Assembly: GCA_964549635.1 (NCBI GenBank)
Contig: CAZJVJ010000017.1
Span: 1 to 23,812, forward strand
From: VGNY01 sp964549635
Lineage (GTDB): Bacteria; Chloroflexota; Dehalococcoidia; GIF9; UBA5629
Direction of reading: 5' to 3'
DNA length: 23,812 nt
Shown here in pieces: positions 1 through 8,861 of the stretch (within the stretch, counting starts at the first letter, position 1; every line of letters starts with the position of its first letter). The translations under genes and the position numbers were made by a program. The notes below the pieces were generated by a model. The model saw only the letters and a program-made list of their open reading frames with translations, searched no databases and had not been told where the DNA came from.

Positions 1-702
<702 letters not shown>

Positions 703-756
703 AACTCTTCCTTCCACTATCCAGTTGTTAAGGTGCTTGGATAAAACGCAAATTTT

Positions 757-785
757 ATAGTAACACAGGCCAAGAATCCTGTCAA
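757..785 (-). promoter_or_regulatory. Promoter of the 16S rRNA gene
   Basis: On the minus strand a perfect -35 TTGACA (780-785) is followed by a 17-nt spacer and -10 TACTAT (757-762). The predicted transcript would begin near 750, about 48 nt before the mature 16S 5' end. The inverted repeat ATAAAA/TTTTAT (741-758) overlaps the -10 and early transcribed bases. The promoter lies directly downstream of the acyl-CoA ligase stop codon, so rRNA expression does not depend on the upstream gene. Confidence 0.8.
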
Positions 786-795
786 TATCCCTGGC

Positions 796-835
796 TTGCC
801 AAGTCGACGGAATCGAACCGATCGCCGCTAAACCC
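796..835 (-). other. tRNA T-arm-like fragment upstream of the 16S promoter
   Basis: The minus strand contains GGTTCGATTCC, a full match to the tRNA T-loop/B-box consensus. If one inserted T in the 5' arm (GATCGG instead of GACGG) is ignored, GACGG and CCGTC form a perfect 5-bp T stem. No matching acceptor 5' strand (CCAAGTC expected) or anticodon arm can be found in the 70 nt before it. This is therefore at most a tRNA relic, and it could be chance. Confidence 0.25.
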
Positions 836-857
836 AGACTCATGACAGACATCGCCC

Positions 858-2591
858 TTAATCTCTGCGCATCTTTTTCGCCCTAGCAAGAAACTCATCC
901 AACCTCTTACGTATGGCTATTTTATCAAACTTGCCCACACTGGTTTTAGGAATGTCATCACAGAAAACAATAAAATCAGGCAACATCCATTTGGCTATCT
1001 TACCCTTGGCAACGCCCTCTTCCTCAAGAAACCGATATATATCCCTTTCACTTATTTCTGCACCAGGTACTGGCTTCACCAGAGCCAGAGGCCGTTCTCC
1101 CCATTTTTCGTCCGGAACCCCAACATAGGTAGCCTCAAGAACATAATCGAATGTAGCAGTCAAATTTTCAAGCAAGACGGTAGGGATCATCTCAGCCCCA
1201 CTCCTGATAACATCCGTTATCCTGTCAGCAATTATTATGTACCCATCTTGGTCCACTTTGGCCACATCGCCAGTATGAAACCAGCCATCGCGCCAAGCAA
1301 CCGCTGTCCTAGCAGGATCTTTGTAATACTGCCCCATGATCCAAGGACCTCGCAGCACAATTTCTCCCAGCGTCTGATTATCATGTGGTACTGGTTTGCC
1401 ATGTTCATCAACCACTTGTACCTCAATTCCAGCCACAGGGATACCAGTCTTAACGCGCACTTGGTCAAGCTTCTCCTTATCCCAGTCCACCATACTACGC
1501 TTCAACGCTGCAGTAATTACAGTCGCTGCCGTTTCCGTCATGCCATAACCAGAGGACACTGTGAACCCCGGTAACACTCTTTCTGCCTTGACTTTGAGTC
1601 CTAGAGGCAACGCACCTCCCCCAACACCAATATTGCCAAGACTACTAAGGTCGTAATCGTTCAAGCCATCATACTCAAGAAGCATGGCTAACATGGTGGG
1701 GACCAATGCTGTTGTGGTCACTTTCTCAGACTGAACCAGTTCGCAAAAACTACGAGGGCTAAACCTACCGGGGAGAACTATTTTGCTGGCACAAAATACA
1801 TAATACCACGGTGCCCCCCAAGCATGAATGTGATATAGCGGCACATTTATCAAAGGTACAGCAATCCTTGGATCCTGTCCCACGTACACAGCATCCGTAG
1901 GCAGTCTAGGCGCCATATAGTATCCTGCGAGGACATGGAGGATTTGAATATACAATTGACGGTGTGTGAACATAACTCCCTTAGGTAGACCAGTGGTGCC
2001 AGTGGTATAGTACAGGACGGCATAAGTATCCTCATTAAGATGTGGCCAATCGAATTCCTTCGGATGCCCTCTTATTAAATCCTCATACTCATAAAGCGGT
2101 TTTATCTTGGTCTGCGGTTTCTGGCCCTGGTCTGACATATAAACGAAAACTTTGACCACAGACTTTATCCGGTCATAAATAGACTCAAGCAATGGAATAA
2201 AGGTGTCATCAACAAATATCACTTTGTCCTCAGCATGGTTGATCGTATGAGCCATATGATCGAGTGAAAGTCGCATATTGATAGGGTGTGCTATCGCCCC
2301 TATACCCACTGGAGCATAACAGAGCTCAAGATGTCGATGGTGGTTCAGCGCCATGGTAGCGATCCGGTCACCCGGTTTGCCGGGCTTACCCTCTTTTACT
2401 CCAAGCTGTCTGAGCGCATAAGCAAGCTGACATGTTCGCTCATACCACTGCCGCCAAGTAAATCGAAAATATTGTCCTGCCTCACTTCTGTAGACCACCC
2501 CTATGTCATCAGGATACATACTAATCGGTCTTTTCATAAGATTGCTCAATAGTAAAGGGTATTTTGTGTTGTATTCGGGATACGTCTTCAT
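858..2591 (-). CDS. AMP-binding acyl-CoA ligase (long/medium-chain fatty acid-CoA ligase family)
   Basis: Adenylate-forming enzyme of 577 residues that should activate a carboxylic acid with ATP and transfer it to CoA. The substrate cannot be told from sequence. Visible motifs in order are the P-loop-like YYTTGTTGLPKG (194-205), GYGMTETA (348-355), GWFHTGD (436-442), the hinge region DRITDVIRSGAE (from about 456) and the C-terminal catalytic lysine in SVGKFDK (K554). The segment after the hinge reads SGAEMIPTVLLENL where most relatives have a GGE-N/W-I-x-x-x-E-V/L-E pattern, a mild deviation. ATG start with a good ribosome site (AGGAGTT) just upstream. Monocistronic, with its own promoter at 2681-2709. 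Length is normal for the family. Confidence 0.93.
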   Translation of the reverse strand: MKTYPEYNTKYPLLLSNLMKRPISMYPDDIGVVYRSEAGQYFRFTWRQWYERTCQLAYALRQLGVKEGKPGKPGDRIATMALNHHRHLELCYAPVGIGAIAHPINMRLSLDHMAHTINHAEDKVIFVDDTFIPLLESIYDRIKSVVKVFVYMSDQGQKPQTKIKPLYEYEDLIRGHPKEFDWPHLNEDTYAVLYYTTGTTGLPKGVMFTHRQLYIQILHVLAGYYMAPRLPTDAVYVGQDPRIAVPLINVPLYHIHAWGAPWYYVFCASKIVLPGRFSPRSFCELVQSEKVTTTALVPTMLAMLLEYDGLNDYDLSSLGNIGVGGGALPLGLKVKAERVLPGFTVSSGYGMTETAATVITAALKRSMVDWDKEKLDQVRVKTGIPVAGIEVQVVDEHGKPVPHDNQTLGEIVLRGPWIMGQYYKDPARTAVAWRDGWFHTGDVAKVDQDGYIIIADRITDVIRSGAEMIPTVLLENLTATFDYVLEATYVGVPDEKWGERPLALVKPVPGAEISERDIYRFLEEEGVAKGKIAKWMLPDFIVFCDDIPKTSVGKFDKIAIRKRLDEFLARAKKMRRD

Positions 2592-2680
2592 TGAACTCCT
2601 TTCGCCTGCTACTCACTAGATGACTATTACCTATGCCCAGTTACTGCGATAAGAAACGGGCAAGCGTATAACGGTAGCTT

Positions 2681-2709
2681 ATGTTAGTATATGAGTATTA
2701 CCCTGTCAA
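2681..2709 (-). promoter_or_regulatory. Promoter of the acyl-CoA ligase at 858-2591
   Basis: Minus strand: -35 TTGACA (2704-2709), 17-nt spacer, -10 TAACAT (2681-2686). This predicts a leader of about 80 nt before the ATG at 2591. The 12 bases around the -35 (GATATTGACAGG) are identical to those around the -35 of the 16S promoter. Confidence 0.7.
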
Positions 2710-2778
2710 TATCTTTGCAGCCTCTAAGGCCGACGCATAACCTGAAACAACACCAGCTCCCACAAACGCTAAAATCAC
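2698..2778 (-). other. Possible 26-codon ORF between yraN and the ligase promoter
   Basis: A GTG codon preceded by GAGGGGG opens a short frame that ends SGYASALEAAKILTG and then TAA. The composition (Gly/Ala/Leu rich, partly hydrophobic) looks protein-like. No family is recognised, the frame overlaps the -35 box of the ligase promoter, and it could be chance or a gene remnant. Confidence 0.2.
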
Positions 2779-2792
2779 ACCTTGAAACCCCC

Positions 2793-3155
2793 TCACAAAG
2801 TTACAGCATTCTCAATAAGTTCGAGACGTGTCACCTCACCCTGTTGGTTCATTTCCACCCCCACGAAATCAATACGCCACGCCTCGGGTACGTTCTTGTG
2901 GCTGGCAATATATGTAAGTGCCGTATTAACAAGCCTTTCTTTCTTAGTTGCAGTAAGCGACTCTTCCGGTATTCCGAACTCAAGATTGGTTTTCGTACGT
3001 ACCTCAATAAACACCAGATAACCACCCTTCTCAGCTATGATGTCTATCTCGCCAGTACGGCAACGAAAATTGGTCTCCAGAATGCGGTAGTCTTTCTTTT
3101 TCAGAAAATCTGCCGCTATTCTTTCGCCGATAACACCTAATAAACCGCGCTTCAA
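2793..3155 (-). CDS. yraN: YraN/UPF0102 family nuclease-fold protein
   Basis: 120-residue protein with the UPF0102 signature: G-x-x-GE-x-x-A-x-x-FL near the N terminus (residues 7-19), then RTGEIDIIAE (about 33-42) and LVFIEVRTK (about 47-55). This is the D-(x)n-E-x-K/R core of the restriction-endonuclease-like fold. The biological role is unsettled; it is often found beside RNase HII genes, as here. It starts with TTG, and that TTG overlaps the rnhB stop as TTGA, so translation is probably coupled. Last gene of the minus-strand housekeeping run. Confidence 0.92.
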   Translation of the reverse strand: MKRGLLGVIGERIAADFLKKKDYRILETNFRCRTGEIDIIAEKGGYLVFIEVRTKTNLEFGIPEESLTATKKERLVNTALTYIASHKNVPEAWRIDFVGVEMNQQGEVTRLELIENAVTL

Positions 3156-3790
3156 GGTGAGACGAGTAACTCCCTTACAGGTGCGAACGAACGGCGGTGA
3201 ATTGGCGAAGGTCCCAGACGACGCAATTGAGCTAGATGGCGCTCTGTGCCATATCCCTTGTGCTCAGCGAGCCCATAGCCCGGATAGCGCCTGTCAAGGT
3301 CAGCCATAATACGGTCACGGGTAACCTTCGCAACGATCGATGCACAAGCAATTGACAAAGACAGCTTGTCGCCCTTCACTATAGGCTGCTGTTTAATCGG
3401 CAGCTCAGGCAGGCCAATGTAGTCTATCAGTAGAAAGTCTGGCGAACAAGTGAGCCGCCTGACTGCCTGACACATAGCAAGCCTTGTGGCAGCCACGATA
3501 CCGATCGCATCAATGGTCTCTGAATCTACAATTCCCACACCGATAGCTACAGCTTCCTTGCTGATAACATCAAAAAGGAGGCTACGTTGTAGCAGAGAAA
3601 GCTCTTTACTATCCCGAACTAAATTAGACCAATCTGCATTGCCTACAGACCGTGGCAAAATTACAGCCCCAGCGACCACCGGACCAGCTATAGCGCCCCT
3701 GCCAGCCTCATCCAACCCAGCGATAAGTTTGTAACCCCGACACATAAGATTCAGCTCGCGGGTCAGGGTCGGGGGGCTCAATCCTGGCAT
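3152..3790 (-). CDS. rnhB: Ribonuclease HII
   Basis: Type 2 RNase H that cleaves RNA in RNA/DNA hybrids and at single ribonucleotides in DNA. The family signature GLDEAGRG supplies the first two acidic residues. DSKELS follows, then LLIDYIG and VKGDKLS with the other two aspartates 18 residues apart, as in E. coli (D108, D126), and ASIVAKVTRDR. The chosen start is the ATG at 3790, 7 nt after the mnmA stop, with AAGGG 10 nt before it. An upstream in-frame TTG at 3823 would give 223 residues and overlap mnmA by 26 nt. The ATG form has 212 residues, a normal length. Confidence 0.95.
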   Translation of the reverse strand: MPGLSPPTLTRELNLMCRGYKLIAGLDEAGRGAIAGPVVAGAVILPRSVGNADWSNLVRDSKELSLLQRSLLFDVISKEAVAIGVGIVDSETIDAIGIVAATRLAMCQAVRRLTCSPDFLLIDYIGLPELPIKQQPIVKGDKLSLSIACASIVAKVTRDRIMADLDRRYPGYGLAEHKGYGTERHLAQLRRLGPSPIHRRSFAPVRELLVSP

Positions 3791-3797
3791 ATACCAC

Positions 3798-4856
3798 TTA
3801 CCCTTCAATGGTTCCGCCGCCAATTACTTCGTCACCAATATAAAAAACCGCAGCCTGCCCAGGTGTGATCGCACGCTGTGCTTTATGGAACACCACCTCG
3901 ACCAGCTCCTCTCTCGGATACACAGTGGCAGGCTGCTCAGGCGTCTTATATCGTATCTTAACGCTGGCTTCTATAGGCCCAACAACAGGCTCTCCAAATA
4001 CCCAGCTCACCCCCATAACTACACACCTAGACCTGAACAACTGTCCACTTTGTCCGGTAATCAGTACGTTCCTAGCAACATCAATCCCGACGACATAGGT
4101 GGGTTGCCCGGTGGCAAGCCCCAGACCATGTCTTTGACCGATAGTGTAAAACATGACCCCTTCATGTTTGCCGATGGTTCGCCCCTGAGAATCAACTATC
4201 GCCCCTCCCACTGGCTGTAAATAACGTCTGAGGAATCTTCTATAATCAGAGGTGAAACAAAGATCCTGGCTGGCGCTCCTCTCAGAATTCGGCAATCCAT
4301 ACCTCCTCGCCAAATCCCGTACCCCAGCCTTGCAGTGCTCACCCAGAGGGAACAACACCCGCTTAAGTCTATCCTGTCCAAGCATATATAGCATGTATGA
4401 CTGATCCTTGGTCAGGTCCTTGCCTTTTAGTAAGCGATAAGTGCCGTTGCGTCGCTCTACCCTAGCATAGTGACCTGTAGCCAGATAATCAAACCCAGAA
4501 GAGATAGCATAATCGAAAAGAAAGCCGAATTTTATATATTTGTTGCACGCAACGCAAGGATTAGGTGTACGCCCCTCTGCATATTCCTGGCAGAAGTAGT
4601 CGATAACATGATGCTTGAACTCAGCCCTGACATCGACTATATGCAACGGTATGTTAAGGATACGGCAAACTTTTTCCACCACAGGAACATGACCGGCAAA
4701 CCCACGTTCACCAATTACCTCCTCACAAACCTTCTCTTTACCAGCCCACAAAAACATGGTCACCCCAGCAACTTCATAGCCAGCCTCTTTCAAAAGCAAG
4801 GCTGCTACAGACGAATCGACCCCACCGCTTAGAGCAACCAGTACCCGTTTCCTCAT
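3798..4856 (-). CDS. mnmA: tRNA-specific 2-thiouridylase MnmA
   Basis: Installs the 2-thio group on U34 of tRNA-Lys, -Glu and -Gln. It has an N-terminal PP-loop, LSGGVDSSVA (residues 9-18 of the chosen form), that adenylates the uridine. The two catalytic cysteines lie in TPNPCVAC (C101) and SASQDLCFT (C200), and the conserved TIGQRHGLG is present. Start chosen at the ATG at 4856, which overlaps the tmk stop as ATGA and has GAGG 7 nt upstream. An in-frame ATG at 4871 would add five residues. 352 residues is close to the family norm. Confidence 0.95.
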   Translation of the reverse strand: MRKRVLVALSGGVDSSVAALLLKEAGYEVAGVTMFLWAGKEKVCEEVIGERGFAGHVPVVEKVCRILNIPLHIVDVRAEFKHHVIDYFCQEYAEGRTPNPCVACNKYIKFGFLFDYAISSGFDYLATGHYARVERRNGTYRLLKGKDLTKDQSYMLYMLGQDRLKRVLFPLGEHCKAGVRDLARRYGLPNSERSASQDLCFTSDYRRFLRRYLQPVGGAIVDSQGRTIGKHEGVMFYTIGQRHGLGLATGQPTYVVGIDVARNVLITGQSGQLFRSRCVVMGVSWVFGEPVVGPIEASVKIRYKTPEQPATVYPREELVEVVFHKAQRAITPGQAAVFYIGDEVIGGGTIEG

Positions 4857-5488
4857 CGCGTGACCTCGCATCTATTTCGCAGCAAGCCTCTAACCCGCTC
4901 CCATACGATCCCGCTGATCTCACTCTTAGGGAGATTCGCATCAATAACGAGCCAACGTTCAGGCTCTCGTGCAGCCAGCTCAAGATACCCCATCCTCACT
5001 CTCTCATGGAAGTCAATGCCTTCAGTTTCAAAACGGTCGTCCATACTATCTGACTTCCGCCCCAAACCATTCACCACCGGCAAGTCAAGAAGTACTGTCA
5101 GATCCGGTTTCAGGCCCCTGGTAGCAATCTTGTTCATGTAATCGATCATCACCATATCGAGTCCGCGGCCATAACCCTGATAAGCAACGGTGGAGTCCGC
5201 AAACCTGTCGCAGACGACTACTTTCCCCTGTCTTAACCCAGGTAGAATAACCTTGTCCACTAGTTCAATGCGACAAACAATAAACAAAAACAATTCACTC
5301 AAAGATGACAAGCCCTCCCCAGCACCTCTCTTTAGTATTTTTCTCAGTCTGTTCCCCAAGAGCGTGCCCCCAGGTTCGTAAGTCAACTCTGCAGAAATGC
5401 CAGAACTCAGAAGTTTTTTCCAGAGGACCCTGGCCTGCGTGCTCTTACCACACCCCTCACTGCCCTCAAAGGTTACAAAAAGGCTCAA
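4853..5488 (-). CDS. tmk: Thymidylate kinase
   Basis: Phosphorylates dTMP to dTDP for DNA synthesis. The P-loop is FEGSEGCGKST (residues 7-17), the substrate-binding DR motif is CDRFADSTVAYQG, the C-terminal part has LLDLPV, and a DDRFE motif lies in the lid region. 211 residues, typical. The start is TTG at 5488, preceded by GGGGG with a 6-nt spacer. The stop overlaps the mnmA start as ATGA. Confidence 0.95.
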   Translation of the reverse strand: MSLFVTFEGSEGCGKSTQARVLWKKLLSSGISAELTYEPGGTLLGNRLRKILKRGAGEGLSSLSELFLFIVCRIELVDKVILPGLRQGKVVVCDRFADSTVAYQGYGRGLDMVMIDYMNKIATRGLKPDLTVLLDLPVVNGLGRKSDSMDDRFETEGIDFHERVRMGYLELAAREPERWLVIDANLPKSEISGIVWERVRGLLRNRCEVTR

Positions 5489-5512
5489 GTACTACCCCCA
5501 ATTCGTTCCCCA

Positions 5513-7078
5513 CTACACAACTCTGACCCGTCTTTTTGGCTCCTCGCCCACACCGTAGGAGGTCAGGTTATGTTGCTCTATAAGTAAATGCTGTAAGCGC
5601 CGAATATAGGCGCTCTGAGGACTTAGCTCAATAGGACCTTTACCTTCCTTGACCAACATGACAGCACGCTCAGCCTCCCCGAGCGCTGAACGCACCCTCG
5701 AGTCTCCTTTCGTCAGCAGGAAGTCGTCGATAAACTGCCGCAACTGTGGTGAGTTGTTGCTTTTGACAGCATAAATCGGGACTCCAAGCGTCTCAGCATC
5801 TCTTATCCTCTGTGGTTTACGACGATAGTAGTTCTTGGTTGTCAGCAACAGGTCACATTGTGAAAGGTCGGAAGTAAACTCTAAGTCAACCCCCTTTTCT
5901 CTACTAGCCTCTTGCAGCTTCGAACGGTTCACTCCAAAAAGGCATAGCTTCATCCTTTGCCTCTGGGGTTCAATATTCTTTTCTGTCAGACTATAGGAAA
6001 CCACTTTCTTTTTCTTTACATCGCCGTCATCACCAAACCAGCGAACTTCAGCCTCAAGCGGTTTGCCGCGCAGAATAGCATCCACTGCCTGCCCCACATC
6101 AGGATGGACAACCACCGTGTTGCGTTCACGTATCTCAACAACCACATCAAAGGTAGGTGGTGCCTTGCGCTCCAAAATGGATTTCTGAGTACGGCGGCGT
6201 CTGGCTTCCTCATCCCCCAAAGTCACCGATTGGATTCCACCGACCAGATCGCACAAGGTTGGGTTCATCATCAGGTTTTCAAGAGTGTTACCATGGGCAG
6301 TGCCCACAAGCTGTACACCTCGTTCGGCTATCGTTCGAGCTGCCTCAGCTTCCAGACTCGTCCCGATCTCATCAATTATGATCACTTCAGGCATGTGATT
6401 CTCAACCGCCTCAATCATTACTGCATGCTGCATGCTAGGCGTAGGCACCTGCATACGCCTGGCATGTCCAATAGCAGGATGTGGTATATCGCCATCCCCG
6501 GCAATTTCGTTGGAGGTGTCGACTACAATAACCCGCTTGCCGAAATCATCGGAGAGCACCCTCGCTACCTCACGCAACATCGTAGTCTTACCCACTCCCG
6601 GTCGACCCAGCAACAGAACACTTTTGCCCGATTCTACAAGGTCTTGAATGATCCTTACCGTGCCGAAGACAGCTCTACCAACACGGCAGGTCAAACCGAC
6701 GATTCGCCCCTCTCGATTGCGTATGGCTGAAATCCTGTGCAAGGTGCGTTCAATCCCAGCGCGATTGTCACCACTAAAACTCCCGATGTTTGACACAACA
6801 TGCTCGATATCAGACCCGGTGACCTCAGAATTGCTCAGAATTACTTCTTTTTGCGGATAACGGGCTTCGGGAGGACGGCCCAAGTCTAAAACCACCTCCA
6901 ATAACTCGCTGTTGTCAGGCTGCTCCAATAGCGCCTGACGAATATTAGGCGGCAAAACATTCAGCAAAGCATCCAAGTCGTCCCTGACAACCGTTGGCAG
7001 GTCTTTTCTATTAGCCACATCTGCTTTTGCTCCCGAATCTGCCGAGGTGGCACGCCGGCTGGGCTTCATAACACTCAT
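5513..7078 (-). CDS. R3H-domain AAA ATPase, Ycf45/SpoIIIAA-like
   Basis: 521-residue ATPase of the Ycf45 group (known from chloroplast genomes, cyanobacteria and Gram-positive bacteria), related to SpoIIIAA. The Walker A is LLLGRPGVGKTT (about 155-166) and the Walker B is VIIIDEIG (about 232-239), followed by GTAHGNTLENL. The C terminus has a basic RRLQH-x5-H segment consistent with the single-strand nucleic-acid-binding R3H domain. The N-terminal ~100 residues hold the LNVLPPNIRQAL module typical of the group. Cellular function is not established. It begins 9 nt after the pdxT stop in the same operon; the ribosome site is weak (AGAG), and an alternative ATG lies three codons inside. Confidence 0.85.
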   Translation of the reverse strand: MSVMKPSRRATSADSGAKADVANRKDLPTVVRDDLDALLNVLPPNIRQALLEQPDNSELLEVVLDLGRPPEARYPQKEVILSNSEVTGSDIEHVVSNIGSFSGDNRAGIERTLHRISAIRNREGRIVGLTCRVGRAVFGTVRIIQDLVESGKSVLLLGRPGVGKTTMLREVARVLSDDFGKRVIVVDTSNEIAGDGDIPHPAIGHARRMQVPTPSMQHAVMIEAVENHMPEVIIIDEIGTSLEAEAARTIAERGVQLVGTAHGNTLENLMMNPTLCDLVGGIQSVTLGDEEARRRRTQKSILERKAPPTFDVVVEIRERNTVVVHPDVGQAVDAILRGKPLEAEVRWFGDDGDVKKKKVVSYSLTEKNIEPQRQRMKLCLFGVNRSKLQEASREKGVDLEFTSDLSQCDLLLTTKNYYRRKPQRIRDAETLGVPIYAVKSNNSPQLRQFIDDFLLTKGDSRVRSALGEAERAVMLVKEGKGPIELSPQSAYIRRLQHLLIEQHNLTSYGVGEEPKRRVRVV

Positions 7079-7087
7079 TGGAATACG

Positions 7088-7669
7088 TCACTCTTTGACA
7101 ACAATATCCACGAAATACTTGTGAAACCGGACATCATCTGTCAATTCTGGATGAAAAGAGCAGGCAAGCATTTTGCCCTGCTGTACTGCGACAGGAACGG
7201 CATCTAAACGGCACAGAACATCTACACCTTCACCAACTGCCTCAATTATCGGAGCCCGAATAAAGATTCCCCGAAACGGTACGGTACCTAACACGTCGAT
7301 ATTAAGATCGGCTTCAAAGCTGTCCACCTGCCTTCCATATGCATTGCGACGCACCTCAACGTTAAGAACACCAACAGTATCTAACTCGAAACCAACCACC
7401 TTTTTAGCCAAGAGTATCAAACCAGCACAAGTACCAAATATAGGAAATCCTTGCTGCACCAATTTGCGCACCTTCCCTAAAAGGGCAAAGTCTTTCATTA
7501 ACCTGCTGATAGTTGTACTTTCACCGCCTGGCAGAACCAGTGCGCTCAAACCATTCACCTCTGATGGTAAACGCACCGGGATAGCCTCAACACCAAGGGC
7601 ATGGAAAGACTTGATATGCTCAGAAACTGCCCCCTGGAGAGCAAGCACACCGATCTTCAACCTTACCAC
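7088..7669 (-). CDS. pdxT: Pyridoxal 5'-phosphate synthase glutaminase subunit PdxT
   Basis: Glutaminase half of the DXP-independent PLP synthase; it supplies ammonia to PdxS. Class-I glutaminase features: LPGGESTT (about 46-53), the nucleophile in FGTCAG (C81), and the His/Glu pair in SFHPELT (H173, E175). The GTG at 7669 overlaps the end of pdxS by 7 nt. A TTG at 7660 would give the more usual N terminus MKIGVLALQG with AGGG 8 nt ahead, and may be the true start. Encoded directly after pdxS, so the two subunits are made together. Confidence 0.95.
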   Translation of the reverse strand: MVRLKIGVLALQGAVSEHIKSFHALGVEAIPVRLPSEVNGLSALVLPGGESTTISRLMKDFALLGKVRKLVQQGFPIFGTCAGLILLAKKVVGFELDTVGVLNVEVRRNAYGRQVDSFEADLNIDVLGTVPFRGIFIRAPIIEAVGEGVDVLCRLDAVPVAVQQGKMLACSFHPELTDDVRFHKYFVDIVVKE

Positions 7670-8565
7670 CCTCTGCTGGCGAGAAGTTCTTGTGGTGGTA
7701 TAGTCTTTATGTCTATCCCTGGCATGGGAAGACCTATGCCTTTGGATACCTCCGCAATGATTGCTGGATCTCTGAAATGGGTTGTTGCTTTGACTATAGC
7801 TCTGGCTCTAGCTTCTGGGTTACTCGACTTGAAAATCCCCGACCCAACAAAAATACCGTCAGCGCCCAATTGCATCATAAGCGCTGCATCAGCTGGGGTT
7901 GCTATGCCACCGGCAGCAAAGTTAACTACAGGTAGCTTCCCAGTACGGTGGACCTCCATTACAAGTTCAAGAGGGGCACCCAGGTTCTTTGCCTCAGCAG
8001 TAAGTTCATCTATAGGTAACGCTTGCAGCCTTCTAATGCCGTCCTGTACTGCACGCATATGACGTACTGCCTCAACAATATTTCCCGTACCAGCTTCGCC
8101 CTTCGTGCGGATCATGGCTGCACCTTCGGCGATGCGGCGCAAGGCTTCGCCAAGGTCGCGACATCCACAAACAAACGGGACCTTAAAGTCGTGCTTCCAG
8201 ATATGGTGGCTTTCATCAGCCGGTGTCAACACCTCAGACTCGTCGATAAAGTCGACACCGAGCGCTTCTAATACCTGGGCTTCAACAAAATGGCCAATTC
8301 GGCATTTTGCCATCACAGGGATGCTGACAGCCTCAATTATGGCAAGAATAACCGAAGGGTCAGCCATACGTGCTACGCCGCCAGCCGCCCTGATATCCGC
8401 CGGTACACGCTCCAATGCCATCACCGCACAGGCACCAGCATTTTCGGCTATTTTCGCCTGCTCAGGTGTCACCACGTCCATTATCACGCCACCTTTTAGC
8501 ATCTGAGCAAGCCCGGCTTTGACTTTCCATGTCCCCGTATCTATCATTTTCTTGACCGACTCCAT
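7663..8565 (-). CDS. pdxS: Pyridoxal 5'-phosphate synthase lyase subunit PdxS
   Basis: Forms PLP from ribose 5-phosphate, glyceraldehyde 3-phosphate and PdxT-derived ammonia. Nearly the whole sequence follows the family: GGVIMDVV with D30 (B. subtilis D24), SIPVMAKCRIGH with the Schiff-base lysine K87 (K81), RTKGEAGTGNIVEAVRHMR with K155 (K149), and PVVNFAAGGIATPADAALMMQLGADG. 300 residues. The ATG at 8565 has no recognisable ribosome site. A second ATG six codons inside has GGAG 12 nt ahead and is possible. First intact gene of the minus-strand run; a putative extended -10 promoter lies at 8806-8814. Confidence 0.97.
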   Translation of the reverse strand: MESVKKMIDTGTWKVKAGLAQMLKGGVIMDVVTPEQAKIAENAGACAVMALERVPADIRAAGGVARMADPSVILAIIEAVSIPVMAKCRIGHFVEAQVLEALGVDFIDESEVLTPADESHHIWKHDFKVPFVCGCRDLGEALRRIAEGAAMIRTKGEAGTGNIVEAVRHMRAVQDGIRRLQALPIDELTAEAKNLGAPLELVMEVHRTGKLPVVNFAAGGIATPADAALMMQLGADGIFVGSGIFKSSNPEARARAIVKATTHFRDPAIIAEVSKGIGLPMPGIDIKTIPPQELLASRGW

Positions 8566-8608
8566 TTACAAAATATTTTACTGCTGTCTCAATATCAAAG
8601 CAACATAG

Positions 8609-8771
8609 CTAGGTGCTTCTTTTTATCTCCTCTATCTCCCACTCTACTTCTCATAACTCTTGCTCTATATCTTTCTTAATACTCTTCCAGCACCTCCAAG
8701 TACTCTTCCCAGCTGGGGAACTTGCTTGGTCTCCAAAAGAAAAACCCGAATGGCAGAAAACCAAAGCACAT
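8609..8771 (-). pseudogene. Remnant of a small aromatic/coiled-coil protein gene (DUF5320-like)
   Basis: From the ATG at 8771 the minus strand reads an aromatic N terminus (MCFGFLPFGFFFWRPSKFPS), then WEEYLEVLEEY, then TAA. Skipping one T restores KKDIEQEL, an in-frame TGA, EVEWEIEEIKRST and TAG at 8609. This layout (Phe/Trp/Gly/Pro head, then an EEY-x-x-x-LEEYKK-x-x-E-x-EL coiled-coil tail) is common in small archaeal and bacterial proteins I associate with DUF5320. One frameshift and one nonsense codon indicate decay. It lies 43 nt before pdxS and is probably transcribed as its leader. The family name is from memory. Confidence 0.55.
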
Positions 8772-8805
8772 ACGCCCCAAATAGCCCCTGTACCACACAA
8801 TAAAA

Positions 8806-8814
8806 ATTATACCA
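8806..8814 (-). promoter_or_regulatory. Putative extended -10 promoter for the small remnant and pdxS
   Basis: The minus strand reads TGGTATAAT, an extended -10 (TGn plus perfect TATAAT). No convincing -35 hexamer sits 16-18 nt upstream, as is usual for extended -10 promoters. Transcription would start near 8799, leaving a leader of about 230 nt before pdxS that includes the decayed small gene. Confidence 0.45.
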
Positions 8815-8861
8815 CTGACTCCTGATAAAGTAGAATTTCAGATAAGGCAATCTACCTGTGC

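Noticed and set aside
2691..3140. Plus-strand open frame of 149 codons
   Set aside because: Antisense to yraN, whose motifs are clear; composition is not protein-like.
5957..6730. Long plus-strand open frame (257 codons)
   Set aside because: It lies antisense inside the clearly conserved Ycf45-like ATPase gene, has no ribosome site and no family resemblance.
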